This document shows positions 21,090-33,604 of a stretch of 64,000 nt of DNA, piece after piece. Numbering within the stretch: position 1 is the first letter of the stretch; the number at the start of each line of letters is the position of its first letter. Source of the stretch: Epiperipatus broadwayi. Lineage: Eukaryota > Onychophora > Udeonychophora > Euonychophora > Peripatidae. A program made the translations under genes and the position numbers. The stretch lies in NCBI GenBank assembly GCA_028023455.1, contig JAQFVV010000020.1, forward strand, positions 10,952,385 through 11,016,384, in the 5' to 3' direction. A model generated the notes under the pieces. It made no database searches, was not told the origin of the DNA, and saw only the letters and a program-made list of their open reading frames with translations.

Positions 21090-22480
21090 AGAAACACAAC
21101 TACTGATTAATATTTATAAAAAGGCTATTGGTCCTGATGAAATCTCTGGAGAAATTTTGAAGTATAACAGTGGCATGTTGGCTTAAAAAATAATGATTTT
21201 GTAGAAGTACTGTTTATGGACCCATGAAGTTGTGCCAACTGCTCTTAGGGGTGCTTCTATTGTTCCAATTTTTAAAAATAAAATAAGTAAAAGGTATTTT
21301 CATGAATTTTGTTGAATATTTTACTTCCAGTGATGGTTGAATGTGAACCGCAATGTAGTTTTACGAGATTCAAGAAGCAGAATAGACATGATTTTTGTTG
21401 CCAGGCAAATTTGAGCAAAGAGTGGTAACAAAAGAGTGATCTATTGGTATAGTCAAAATATTTGATTCAGTTAACTAAATAGACCTATGCCATGATTTAT
21501 TCATATTATACAACTTCTACATGATGTATGAAAAGTGTTATTATTGTAGATGAACAATCTGAGACATTTGAAATAAAAACTGATGATAAACAAGGATGTA
21601 TACTTATTCCAATATCACTCTGACTTTTTATGACAGTGGTCTTTGAAATTGTTTATAAAAAATTTAATGAAACAAGGAACAAGGTGCAGTATAAATTTGA
21701 TGGTGGAATTTTTTTAATGTGATTCGATTAAAAGCAATGATAATAACTTCATCTTCCTGGATTCTGGACATATAATATGCTGATGATTGTGCAATTTTTG
21801 CCAATTCAAAAGAGGATTTACAGAATATACTCAATATTTTGAATGCAACATATAAAAAATTTGGTTTAATAATTAATGTTCATGAAACTCAAGTTCTTTA
21901 ACAACCAGTGACAGAAAAAAAAAATCATCCACTACTTTTATCTTGGGTGGTTATCAACTTGAGAATATAAACCAATTTAAATACCTTGATAATTTTCTAA
22001 ATAGAAAGCTGGACTTAGAAGTTGAGGTACAATATAGACTTCAAGATAAGAGTATTTCATCACAGAGAAATTACTGTAATTAAGTTAGCTCTATATAGAG
22101 CAGTTATTTTACTTGGTCTATTGTATGGATATGAAACTTGGACACATTATTAGCACAATGTAAAAAATATATAAAAAGTTTCATCTAAGGACAATGGCTA
22201 GATCATAAAATCAATGAATATGTTTTTCAATTTGCTGAATGTGGTGCTACAGAATCTATTATTGCAAAACCACATCTTCATTGGAGAGGATATACAAATT
22301 AATGAACAATACAAGACTTTTAAAAAAAGTATTTATGGTAAACCTGAGTATGATTTTTAATGGAGAGGTAAACACATCTATAATATATAAGAATTATCTC
22401 AAAGTTTGCTTCCATATGGAAGATCAAAGTCCATTGGAGGGCTACAATTAGAATAAATGTATTTCAGAAAGAAAAATTAT
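21090..22480 (+). mobile_element. non-LTR LINE reverse transcriptase region, decayed
   Basis: Pieces in order on the plus strand: KKAIGPDEISGEILKY (about 21,118-21,165), VPTALRGASIVPIF, VKIFDSVN (motif A, degraded, near 21,452), FEIKTDDKQGCILIPISL (motif B, near 21,570-21,630), intact YADDCAIFANSKEDLQ (motif C, 21,776-21,823), FGLIINVHETQVL, INQFKYLDNFLNRKLDLEVE, ALYRAVILLGLLYGYETWT (near 22,088-22,145), and a C-terminal WRGY...LLKKVFMVNLS. The same family occurs at 60,475-63,330 on the minus strand. Frameshifts and stops throughout; dead. Endonuclease part absent (5'-truncated). The 70-codon ORF at 22,239 is its tail. Confidence 0.8.
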
Positions 22481-22609
22481 CTGCTGAAAAAATTAAAAGA
22501 CTGCATTGTAAAATAATAAACAAACAGAAAAATGGCCAGCATGTTGTAAAACTCATTTTAAAAGCAGTTTTTTCCTTGGAGTTCGAATGGCCACAGTTGT
22601 TTACTAAGT

Positions 22610-22890
22610 GATGTGATGCACTGTGACTTCTCCTTACACGGAGTCAGGAATCTCTCAGCAACTATTCCCAGCAAAACCTGTTAAACCACTTTACCTTCCC
22701 TTTCCATTCCCCACCCTAAGTTTCCCCATATCCTGCTCCATCCCATTTCCACAACATTATCTTTGTCAACTCCATGATCTTTATATCTAAATCCCCCTTA
22801 TCTTTTCACAAACCCAGCCTAAAAATCAATAACCTACTTTCTGTATAATCACTTCCCTTATATTTATTCTTCCACAACTTTATGGCTGCA
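22610..22890 (-). mobile_element. L1-like LINE 3' end, second copy
   Basis: Reverse complement of the sequence at about 4780-5062: shared words include gtgcatcacatcac, gagagattcctgactc, cccaccctaa and ccatttccacaac on the plus strand. Coding remnants such as KLWKNKYKGSDYTES and the 3' UTR are recognisable. Truncated on its 5' side near 22,890. Confidence 0.65.
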
Positions 22891-22894
22891 ATAT

Positions 22895-25800
22895 GTAGTA
22901 TGATGACACACTACTATTGTGCTAAACCAGTCACTTTCAACTGTGGCTGACTAGTGTGCTGCGAAAAATTTTAAAGATTATAAATTAAAAATTTATTCAA
23001 AGTCCAAATCACAATAAGTGTAAATATCAAAATTAAAATCCCTTTAAACTGATTATACAAATATATCATTATAAAAAATTGTTTTGTTTGCGCTAATAAA
23101 TAAATCATAAAAAATATATCTTTTTGAAATATCATAATTTAAGTATGCTGCGGAAGGTTTAAATGAGCAGTGAAGTAAAACACATTGAAAAACATTGAGC
23201 TATAGTATGTAGTTGATTAAAAAATATAATAAAAAAAATCTAAAATTTCACCTGTTGTCTTACAATTTCAATCTATGTCATTTTTTTCCTTCACATTATC
23301 AAAGATTTTATCTACAAGATAAAATATGAACATACCCCCCCATTTAAGAAAAAAATGTATATGGTAATCTTTTTTTTTTTTAATTTAAAGATTTTATAAT
23401 TATTATTTTCAACAATAAAAAATACCAGAGATATAGTTTTTAAACGAAAAGATAGAAAATATTAAAAACATATTTAAAATTTATAAACATCATATTAATC
23501 TAAACTTAAATTTGTATAGCAAAGCACGTATATAAATCACAAAAAATGCGAGTAAAATACTTTTGTTTATCTGGCTTTAATAAAACTTTGTTTATAAAAT
23601 TGAGTATCAAATCCCAAAACAATTGGCTAATAATTTGACTTAAACAATTAAATAATTAAACAATATGTTTATAATTAATTATGTAATTCCGATTTATTGA
23701 AACAATTCCATCTAATAAAAATGTTTACGTTTAAAATTAAATGGCTTCGAGGTATAATTATGTAAAATGACATTTGATTCTATGAAATATATATTCAATA
23801 ACAATGAATAAAAATTAATTACGTAATACATCACGTCAATTTTCCCAATCATGTCAGGAAAAAAACATCAGATACCAAGAGAAGGGGAGAAGAGCAAGAG
23901 CGTTAAAAAATAAAATAAGTATAAAATAAATACAAGAGCAGGGGAACTAAAAACTTTGATTCAATAACAAAAACACCAATTAAAATTTTGAGCGCTTTTT
24001 TTTAGTATCCCTAAAATGAAACTTTTTTTAAAAAATTAAAATAAAATTAATAAATTACCTATCATAAATTCCCCAATTTATTCTGTATAGACTAATTTTC
24101 TATAATTAACTAGGCTCTTTTAGTACTCACACATATACTATGATTTATGGCCATCACCACTCTTATTTTCTTTTTTAAAATGCAGTGGTTGAAGTACTAA
24201 TATATAGTATTTATTTAGAATAAAATTGGGAATTTTTTAAGAAGTTGCATTATTAATATTAAATACATGATCAGGACTTTTTTGTAGCCATTTAATTTGA
24301 TCAGAAGTATAGATTTAAAGATTACTGATTTCCTGATATAAATCAGCAAAATCTACAGAAGATCAGTGCAATGTCTGTCTACTTGATAAATAAATATATA
24401 TCTTTTTATTAACATTTAAACATATTTTTAAATATTTTAAATAAAAAGTAAAAAAATACATACTTGAGGGGGTAATACAGTTAATTGACTCCTCTTGGTC
24501 CAGATTCTTCTAAATTTGTGATTTTGAGAGATGACAAATAATTTAATAATCCATTTTTTATCCATTTCATCAATATAAACCTTCCATATAGCAACAAATT
24601 TTATATATATTATAAATATACCTATATTGTGTACTTACTATCTTTTTTCTCCTTTATCAAAATTTATTTGTTACAAACTTCGTGCCAGCTGATTTCCGCA
24701 GCAAGCAAAACATTTTTTACTAAAATAAATGCAATAAAAAACAAAATAGCAACATGGTGCCCATGCCAATTAGAAAAATTAATTTACAAGCATGGATTTA
24801 CTTAAATATGTAATTTTTTCACTTTATTTTAAATGTATTTAATAATGGTCTATTTTTTAAAGTGTTTTTTTTCTTTAGCACTAGCAGTTTATAATAATTC
24901 TAAACTGTTAATGAAAGCATCATGTTATAATTGTCTGAAGAATAGAGCTTATTTAACCACAAAAAACCAAGTAAATGGCATTCCATCTTTATACACTATT
25001 TGATAAATTTTGAATTTAAAAAAATTATGAATAATGTTAAAAGACTACAATTTTTGTTCAATAAAATTCATTAATTTTCTAAAGATCTATCAACTAAATT
25101 TGGCTATACTTAAAAAATTAAGTAATCAATAAATAATTTTTTTCTCTAAATTTAATAGCAGATTAAGAACTGATTAAAAAAAAAAGAAAGTTGACAAAAA
25201 ATCTAATTTTTCAAAGTATGAGAAATATACATGTATTTTAAAAGTCTTTCCTTTAAAGATCAAGGGTTAAATGAATAATTCCTATTTTAATTCAAATAAA
25301 AGAAGACAGTTCTTTGTTTATATGTAGTAAAATACAGCTGTTCTAAAAAAATTTTAAAAATTCAAACAATTTATAAACATTGCAAAGGATTTAGTAGTTG
25401 CTGAATATTAAAATAAGAATCTTTATACTTTTTAAATTTACAAGCTGAACTTTATTTATCCAATAATAACTTTTTTTAAAAAATAAAACTAGACATTCTT
25501 TCAATTGTTTTTAATAGCATAATAAAGTTATAAAAAATATTCCATCATCAAAGATTAGAATATGCAATAAATTAAAGCACTGTGCATTCTCGTAGTAAAT
25601 CCTCTCTCTAAAACCAGATTTAAAACAATAAAGATAAACATATGTCTAAAGATCACAATAACATGATCTCCACTGATGGTTTAGTTATATTCCATAAATA
25701 TTATTTGTTTTTTATAGTCAGTTTGCCAACATTAATATGACTAGCCACATACATATTTACATCTAATAATTAGTGGCTAGACAACGTTATGTGAATCAAC

Positions 25801-25945
25801 AATTTTAAAAAAATCCAAAAGAAATTCACAGCTGTCTGAAAATAAGTCTTCTTCACCATTTTGCTGTTAAAGTTCATAGGTGTGACAAATACACAGGCCC
25901 TTCAAAAATACATGTAATGACCCAATAATGTTTTTTAATAATAAC
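22895..25945. other. no gene seen
   Basis: 3 kb of very AT-rich sequence without ORF, RNA gene or recognised repeat. Poly-C at 23,334 and several poly-T runs only. Confidence 0.6.
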
Positions 25946-25949
25946 ATAT

Positions 25950-26012
25950 GCTAAAACAGGCAAAACTCTATACATCTTGCCACTCAGTGCAAGCATAGGG
26001 AATGGTGATCAT
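25950..26012 (+). repeat. family X scrap with internal deletion
   Basis: aaacaggcaaaactctatac, then gccactcagtgcaagcatag, then gaatggtgatcatgtgatgt. The last segment matches the outer end of family X seen near 5080 and 14,930, so the middle of the element is deleted. Confidence 0.5.
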
Positions 26013-26014
26013 GT

Positions 26015-28740
26015 GATGTTTATATTATGATAAAACAAGAGCAACTACCTATACTAGTGCCCATGATAAAAGGTTAGAGCTATCAATAATTACCATATCG
26101 TAGTTTGTGTAAATCCACAACCTGGTTTGAAGCTTTTATTTTTATTAATAAGATTTGGGATTCAAAGCTGGAATATTGAAATATTCCCAAAACTCAATGA
26201 TAAAGGCAAAATTTAGACAACAGATTTTGGGATTTAAATGCATTTTTACCTGGCAATCACTGAGTACTCAAACATTGTAGATGGCATTAGGGTAGCAAGC
26301 AACTTTCATTTTATCATGTATTGGGTAAGCTAAAAAACCAAGAGATTTGTAATTATTCAAAAAATTATGATCAAATATGTAACAAATAATCACATCAGTA
26401 TATTTCTTGAGAGATTACATGATCTTGGAATAACAAACTGTCTGGTTAAGTACAATAATTCCAGCCAAAATTCTTAACTGAACTTTTTTTAAATCTTTTT
26501 GGTTGAGAAACAATCCAGGAAATTTCACCACTCAAGTTTACCATTTTAACACTATGCCAGTCAGACAGGATACAATGACCAACTGACCAAACATGAACAT
26601 TATCACAAATTGATATGTGGTCACATTTATAATATAATTTATTTTACCATTTGGTTTTAAAATTATGATATAAGCATTAATGAACTCTAATTTAAATGGA
26701 ATTTTTAAAGATATTTAATCAGCATTGCCAAAATTGCTTTATATATTTAACTACTTATTTAATCAGTTGCTTAGGGAGTCATATAATGCTTAATTCTCCA
26801 AATAGCATATTGAGTATTAAAAGTTTTTTTTCATTCATTTAATAATCAATCAACAACCTTTAATACTATTTAAGTAAAAAAAAAGGAAAATCATTTTTGT
26901 TTTATTCATCAGCAGCAAATTAAACTACTAGTTACAAATCCATTAACTGCAAATGCTTTTTAGTTTAAATTCCATTAGAAAAATCAAGGAGAGAATGGAT
27001 AAACAATAAAAGAATTCAAGAAATAATAATGAATATTAAACATTTATAAATGAAATCGGAACAAAACAACTGAAATACTATGGACATCCATAGAAAATAG
27101 CTCAGAAAAATATTGAAATAAATATTAAACTGAACATATTCGTAAAAAGATGAGATCCAAAAAAAAAAAAAAAAAATTAGCAAAAAAAAATAGAAAAATA
27201 AATTTTCAGAAAGATTTATAAATTGATAGAGGCATGACAATTGGAAAATGTTATACAGTATTATAAAGTGGTAAGGAAAATATTATATAAGTATAATCAT
27301 TCAAAAAGACATTAATATGTCATAGCAGTACTGGAGTTACAGACTTCATTAATTGTATAAGTCAGAATTATTAGTGCAACATTTAAAAAATATTATTCCA
27401 AACAAGATAATGTTATGAACGATATTGCTGTGTTTCCTAACATGTATTTTTAACATTATTCTAATGAAAAATTTGACTCATATTGTCATGAAAGTGATCT
27501 TTGTGTGATTTCTTTCACATTAATCAAATTTAGAGAGTGGCCATCCTCCATGCATAATATATTTTGCTTTATTTATTTATTATTGGTATATTGACATATC
27601 ATGTATTTAATATTTTATAATTAGCTCTTGATATATTTTCATTCCATTATTTCTTTTTAATACTGACTTTTTATATAACATAACAATAATATATATAATA
27701 TGGTACAGAACTCTAGTCTTTTTGAACAAAAAATCACTGTTGTTGAAATTTTAAAGCCCCGAAAGCGCTCAGCTGTCAAGTATTTATCGATTCATATAAG
27801 TATTTATTATAGTTTCTCTTTCCAGCATCACAAAACCTTGTAATTTTGTTAAATTAACTAAATTAAATTATTATTATTTTCTCTACTGATTTTGCATATA
27901 AAATAATGATATATATATAATCTGCCACTAAAGGATTCTGCAGACTTTTTGAGGAGAGTTACAATCTAGTAACAAAAAATAATTTAAATTTTAAAAAATA
28001 TTAAATTAACTTCATCTAAACTATGAGATTAAAACATTTATTTTTTTTAAAATATTTCTAATTATACTGTGTATACAGATTGCATCAATTATTTGTGCAT
28101 GTAAAAAGACACCATGGTAGGTCTGCTAGAAAGATCATGTTGTGAAGAAATAGATATATTTGGGAGATAGTTTGTAACTTGTTAATAATGATTATTTTGA
28201 TTTGAACATAAACAATTTAAATACCACATTGTTTTAATTATAATACAAATATATATAAATTTAAAAAAACCCATGTAATATATTTGTGTGTTCACAGATT
28301 AGTTTGCACAATCATTGCAAAAAACATTTTTAAGTTTTCTTTTTTGTGCCATGATAACAGACTCAAAAGCTAGAAACCTGTACTCAAGCTCAAATAGTTA
28401 TTTCTAAAGATTGAATATTATGTTCTGTCATAAACAATCATTCAATTATTTGCTCATGATAATGTGACACTTTTCTTGGACAAAGCCTCAACCGCTCATT
28501 TTAGCACTTGAATGCCACATGACTTTCTAAGCCATAACAATTTCATTAGCCTTTTTTTTTTATATCACTAATGGTTGTGATGATGAACTTTTTTCTTTTA
28601 GTAATTAAAAGATGTCATTTCATTAGTTTTTTTCTAAAAAAACTAAAATAATTATTTTAGCATATTTACATTTTCATGCTGATAACTCGTTTGGATATAA
28701 AATTAAACATATAAATTAATATTTGTATTTAGAATATTTT
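26015..28740. other. no gene seen
   Basis: AT-rich. The stretch 26,110-26,240 weakly resembles 37,190-37,410 (both have ttattaataag and ggaatttaaat-like words), perhaps an old dispersed repeat. A 74-codon minus ORF at 27,016 is Phe-rich low complexity. Confidence 0.5.
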
Positions 28741-28744
28741 ATTA

Positions 28745-28915
28745 AAACAGGCAAAATTCTCCATACAATAGTGCCACTCAGTGCAATCCAGAGTAATCAA
28801 TAGATGCCAGAAGGCTTGTGCATAAAATCCCTACCTAGTGCCTACTCATCCAATATTCTCAGACTAGTTTCTAGATTGTGGCTTTACTCAGTGAGAAGCC
28901 TTGGATTTAATATTT
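28745..28915 (+). repeat. family X copy
   Basis: aaaacaggcaaaattctcca to gagaagccttggattta, with the central block gcataaaatccctacctagt present. Antisense hammerhead core mutated to CTGAGTA, while GAAACTAGTC survives. Confidence 0.7.
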
Positions 28916-29029
28916 TATTGAGTTAGAAAAACCAGATAAAAGAAAAACAAATTCTTGCTAAAACAATTCTTTCACTTTTTTTTCTGTGATCACATCTTAA
29001 AGTATATACACATTATTATAATTTGTCTA

Positions 29030-29661
29030 TTCATCATCATCATCAAACATTATCAATCCACTGCAAGATGAAGGTCTCTCCAAGTTCAATCCATCTTTTC
29101 CTATCCTTAGCTTCTCTTCTCCACATCACCCCTGCACACTTTCTTATTTCATCCACCCATCTCACATGTGGTCTCTTTCTGGGTCTTTTAAAATCTCTTG
29201 GAATCCAGTTTAAAATTCCAATTGTCCATCTGTTATCATCTCTTCTAACAATATGTCCAGCCCAACTCCATTTCAGTCTTTTAATTTTTTCAATGAGGTC
29301 AGTAACACCTGTTTGCTCTCTTACCCATACATTGCGTTTTCGATCCTTTCTTGTTATTCCCAACATGCATCTCTCCATACTTCTTTGAGTGGTCTGGAGT
29401 CTCTGTATTGCTCTTCTATTAAGTGTCCAAGTCTCAGATCTATTGGTAAGAACTGGCAAAACACATTTATTAAAAACCTTCCTTTTCAAACACAGGCATA
29501 TTTCCTTTTAGTATCAAGTTATTTCTATCAAAAGTACTCCAACCAAGTTTAATTTTATGATTAATTTCATCCATTATATTTCCATCTGTATTAATAATCT
29601 GACCAAGGTATTTGTATCTGTTAACTTCTTCTAACTCATTATAATCAATCTTTATTTTCAT
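29030..29661 (-). mobile_element. RTE-type LINE 3' end
   Basis: Minus strand: MKIKIDYNELEEVNRYKYLG then INTDGNIMDEINHKIKLGWS (29,470-29,661), a frameshift, then VFNKCVLPVLTNRSETWTLN and RRAIQRLQTTQRSMERCMLG, ending LKWSWAGHIVRRDDNRW and GETFILQWIDNV. This is the C-terminal third of RTE-type ORF2. It ends in a (ATC)n tract at 29,034-29,045 as RTE elements often do. One frameshift near 29,480 and 5' truncation make it a pseudogene. Very similar to 53,458-54,051 in this window. Confidence 0.9.
29043..29489 (-). pseudogene. RTE ORF2 C-terminal fragment
   Basis: 148 codons open to the stop at 29,043. Starts at an internal Met two residues before KVFNKCVLPVL. The tail carries the family's conserved blocks: SETWTLNRRAIQRLQT, RKRNVWVREQTGV, WSWAGHIVRRDDNRWT and RPRKRPHVRWVDEIRK. 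No RT catalytic motif is included. Confidence 0.85.
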
Positions 29662-29797
29662 ATATGTCTATTAATAATTCAAATATTTCTTCTTTAAATA
29701 TACACTTGATTTAATAGTACGAAAAAATTGTATAAGCTGTTGAACACCAAAGTGACAGGCAGAGTAGAAAAGTTCATTCAAATAATTTTTTACTTTT

Positions 29798-29872
29798 CTC
29801 AGCGGTGAGAATCAATCCTATAATCTTTAGCTCTTTGAGTCACAGATTCTTACTGTTTTGCTAATCTAATAT
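29798..29872 (-). other. possible old tRNA-derived sequence
   Basis: Minus strand: ttagcaaaacagtaag as a poor box A and ggattgattctcaccgctga resembling a T arm plus acceptor. Arms are degraded; no tail or duplication seen. Confidence 0.3.
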
Positions 29873-29879
29873 TTAAATT

Positions 29880-32800
29880 AATATATACTTAAAGTGAAAC
29901 AACAACAATTTTTTCTGAGTAATCACTTTAAATCACAAACTTGTCATATATCATTACTTTTTTTTTATTTATATATATTTTAATATAGAAATATATAAAC
30001 ATAGAGTGGCATCATATGATATTAAACCCAAATGATTAATCAATGAGAATCCTTGGCACTCATGGTCATCTTTCTAAAACTGTTGTAAACTACTTGATAA
30101 ATATACCTCAATAAACATTTAACAAATATATATAAGTAACAATAATTGATTTAAACATCTTTTTTATTCCAAATTGATTTAAAGAATGACATGACACTAT
30201 TATTATACAATTATACTGAAATAATTACATTTATCTAACAGTTTACAAAAAAGTGACTTCATAAAAAAATATATAAACAAAAGATTAAGAAGACCAATAA
30301 AGAAATAATCTATTATCACCGTCTTAAAATAATTTTACTGTTTGCAGTAAAAAGATAACATTTATAAGCATTCACAATAAAATATATGTTACAATGGGAT
30401 GACCAAAACATTTTCCCATTAAATAATACTATATTTGCTGTTGTATAACTTTTTGGGTTTTAATTATTTATCTACATGCAAAAAAACAACAACAAATACA
30501 ACATAATAGATTATATATGAGATTTTACATTTTATACGAAAACATACTTTTGTGCTCAACAAATTTATACTATAGAGTGAAATAATGGCAGCCCTATCAA
30601 TCTAATATAAAGATACTAAAAAATTTCATGAAGTGCAACATTTTGAAAAAAACAGTATCAAGATCACAAAAATTATTCGACTAATTAAGACAATATAAAT
30701 ACAGATTTTGAAAAGAATAAAGGATTTGACATTATAAAAATGAGGAAGAAAAATACAAATAAAAAGATATTATGTGCTAGTTAAAGTATAAAAAAATGAT
30801 TGACTCTTTGGCTATTCCAGTTCTGTGTAATAACAACCATACAGATACAGTTTTAAAATGTATTTTTATTGCATTTCATACTATTAAATATAAATAGCAT
30901 GTTCCCTTAAGGAAAGAGGATGAATGCATCTAACTATAGTCAGACTTAGGGTCTTCATATAGGATGCCATGAATGATGTGATAAAAATTTAATCCACTAT
31001 TGTATGTATTTTAAATAAGATAATTTAACATCTAAATATTAAATATAGATACAATTTAGAGCAGTTCATTCAAAAATCTTCATCTCTCTTGATTATTCCA
31101 TTATGCTCAGTATTCAAACTCAGGATGGATTTTGCAATTAGCTCTCTTTAGGGGTTCCATCAATATTCTGTAGTAATAATAATACTTAATATAATCTCAA
31201 TAGATTCTCAAAATTACTTTTAACTAAGTTATCATGATATTAAGTTAGGATGATATATATATGGGTATGCGTATTCACTCTTATTTTATTATGAAAATAA
31301 GATATAATTTAAATAAATCAGAGAATTTCTTAAAATTTAACAATATTTATTAACTGACTAACAATTTAAATTTATCTTTATATATATATATCAACATTTA
31401 TAATTATGAGTGTTTTACATACATTTCTACTATATTAGCATCTAAAATTTAAATATCTTCCCATATTCCCATAGGAGATATGTATTATAACACAAACTAT
31501 TTAATAAGTTATAAAACAATAAATGAAATTTTATAATTTCAAAAATTATAATAATACTAAGTAGCTAAATTTAATTTAAACAATATAAGTATAAATGAAC
31601 ATGTTTGTATTATCAAATCCTTTTGAGGGAATTCCATTTTTACAAGACCCCCCCACATCTATGTGTGATCTCTATCATTAAAAAAAAGACCTTTCATCCA
31701 AGGATATTAATCATTTACACAAAAAATAAGTAAATAAACATTACTAAATTAATTAAGTTAGTAATAAACAAAAATTCTGTCTTGTCATAAGTGAATGAAT
31801 TTAATATGAAGAACAATAAAATCTTACCTTCATATTAAGTTTACTTATTAGCCTGGTCATGTTGCTTTATAAGGAAGACCTAAATTTTATTAAATAAAAA
31901 AAAATATTTAATTCAATGATCTTTCCATTTTCTCTTCATCTAATGATTTTCCAGACTGGATTATTCCAATGTAAATAGATTTTCGAAGCAAAGGAAATAA
32001 AATTAGATATTTATGGATGATGATACACAAAGATGATGTGATGCATTGAAAGTTTATGATATTGTCCTATTCATTTCCATAATTTGAGTAGTAATGTTCT
32101 TTAAAAATAAAGTTCCTTATTTCCTGGTCATCAATCATCAGTGAGGCAATCAGTATACTCCGTTGTTCCTAAATGTTCCTCTTGCGCGATGTTGACATCT
32201 TCCATAAATTATTTCGATATAAATTGAAACTGCATTTTGAATTATATAGATGAAATATATATATACTTTACCACATTTCAGTAAAAATAATATTTACCTT
32301 CTTTAAAATTCAAGTTTAGAATGACATCATTAAGAATTTCACTTAATTATTATATTAAAAATAATTTCATTTTTGAAATTATTATTAATGATACTAAAGA
32401 GTAACTTATTTACTCTTTTCTTGAGTGATTTTAGACTTATCTACTAACGAAGATTTTATAAATAAGGAAAATTCATTCAAACTATTGATCCATTTTTTTT
32501 AATGTGTTTAGAATTCGAACACAGCAAAATAACTATGTATAATGACTAGTACATTTGTAAAAGATAGAATTAATTTGGAAATTATTTGATTTAGCTTTTA
32601 TAGTAGAATCGACTTCCGGTAATTAGCATGTGTGTTAAGTTTAATATTTCATTTCATAATTTTTGTATTCGAATATTGTTGAATGTATAATTAATAATTG
32701 TATAATTGTGTTCTAATTTTATTTCTTTCATGTTTTGTTGCTAAGATATGACTTGACCTAAGATTATCTCTATGTTTTGTGTCTTGATTAATGATTTTAG

Positions 32801-33335
32801 TCAACTTTAATTATTATATATATATGAATGATTGAAAAATAATCATTTTAATATTTGATTTTATTAAAACAGCTATTTATTTGACTTGACTTTTGTTATT
32901 AAAATTTTATAGTTTAACATTTAAGATTTATATACATGTGTATAAATGTATTTTAATGTAAAAAGATAACATATTTCCTATTTACAAACTTACAATTATA
33001 ATTTTCACGTTTATGTTTTGATATTGCACACAAACAAGTGTGCTTAACAAGACTGTAAGTTACCCTTACATATATATCCTTAATCTCATTTACTTTGCTT
33101 ATTAAAACTGAGCTTATTCAACCATTTTCTTTAGAGATTATATCAAGTTCCACAAAAACAAATATTGTTGAACAATCAATAACCGTCATCTAAATTTAAA
33201 GTTATAAAATTTTAATAAGACTATAAATAAATATATGGTTATTAAACATATAGCATTGAAAATATATACAGTTATTCAAGCAGCAAATAATCACAACACA
33301 TTACTACACAAATTCACAAGTCAGATGAATAATAA
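29880..33335. other. no gene confidently seen
   Basis: 3.4 kb AT-rich. The only GC-richer spot is 32,130-32,210, where the minus strand has a 24-codon ORF (MEDVNIAQEEHLGTT start) preceded by a possible acceptor; it has no donor and is not called a gene. Confidence 0.5.
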
Positions 33336-33340
33336 TAAAC

Positions 33341-33600
33341 ATTAAATGCTTCTATTTAGCAGCACTAAAAAAAGGTTCTTCAACCACAATTAAGGTTTTA
33401 GATTTAACTTGAAATAAAATGGGGAGATCCAGAAATTAATTAAATCAACCCCTTGTTATAAAAAATAAGGATTGATTGAATTCATTTCTAGATCCCTCTC
33501 CCCACACAATTATTTCAAGTTAAATCTAAAAACCCCAATTGTAGTTGAAGAAGCAATTATTTATTTTCTTTTTAGTGTGTGGTAAATAAAAGCATTTAAT
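33341..33600. repeat. imperfect inverted repeat with PLE-like tail words
   Basis: Arms about 33,341-33,459 and 33,463-33,600 are diverged reverse complements. Outer ends read attaaatgcttctattta and taaataaaagcatttaat. The right arm has TTGAAGAAGC, a drifted form of the CTGAAGAAG module, and GGTAAATAAA near its end, as in the palindrome at 37.8 kb. Likely two tails of one PLE-like family joined head to head. Confidence 0.65.
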
Positions 33601-33604
33601 ATAA

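Noticed and set aside
21113-21140. CTGATGA ... GAAA resembling a hammerhead core
   Set aside because: It is LINE coding sequence for GPDEISGEI; no stem II or stem I forms.
29023-29552. Plus-strand ORFs of 99-121 codons
   Set aside because: Antisense shadows of the RTE ORF2 fragment on the minus strand.
32120-32215. Minus-strand 24-codon ORF and a CTGATGA ... GAAA pattern
   Set aside because: No donor site for an exon and no stem II for a ribozyme; only weak hints.
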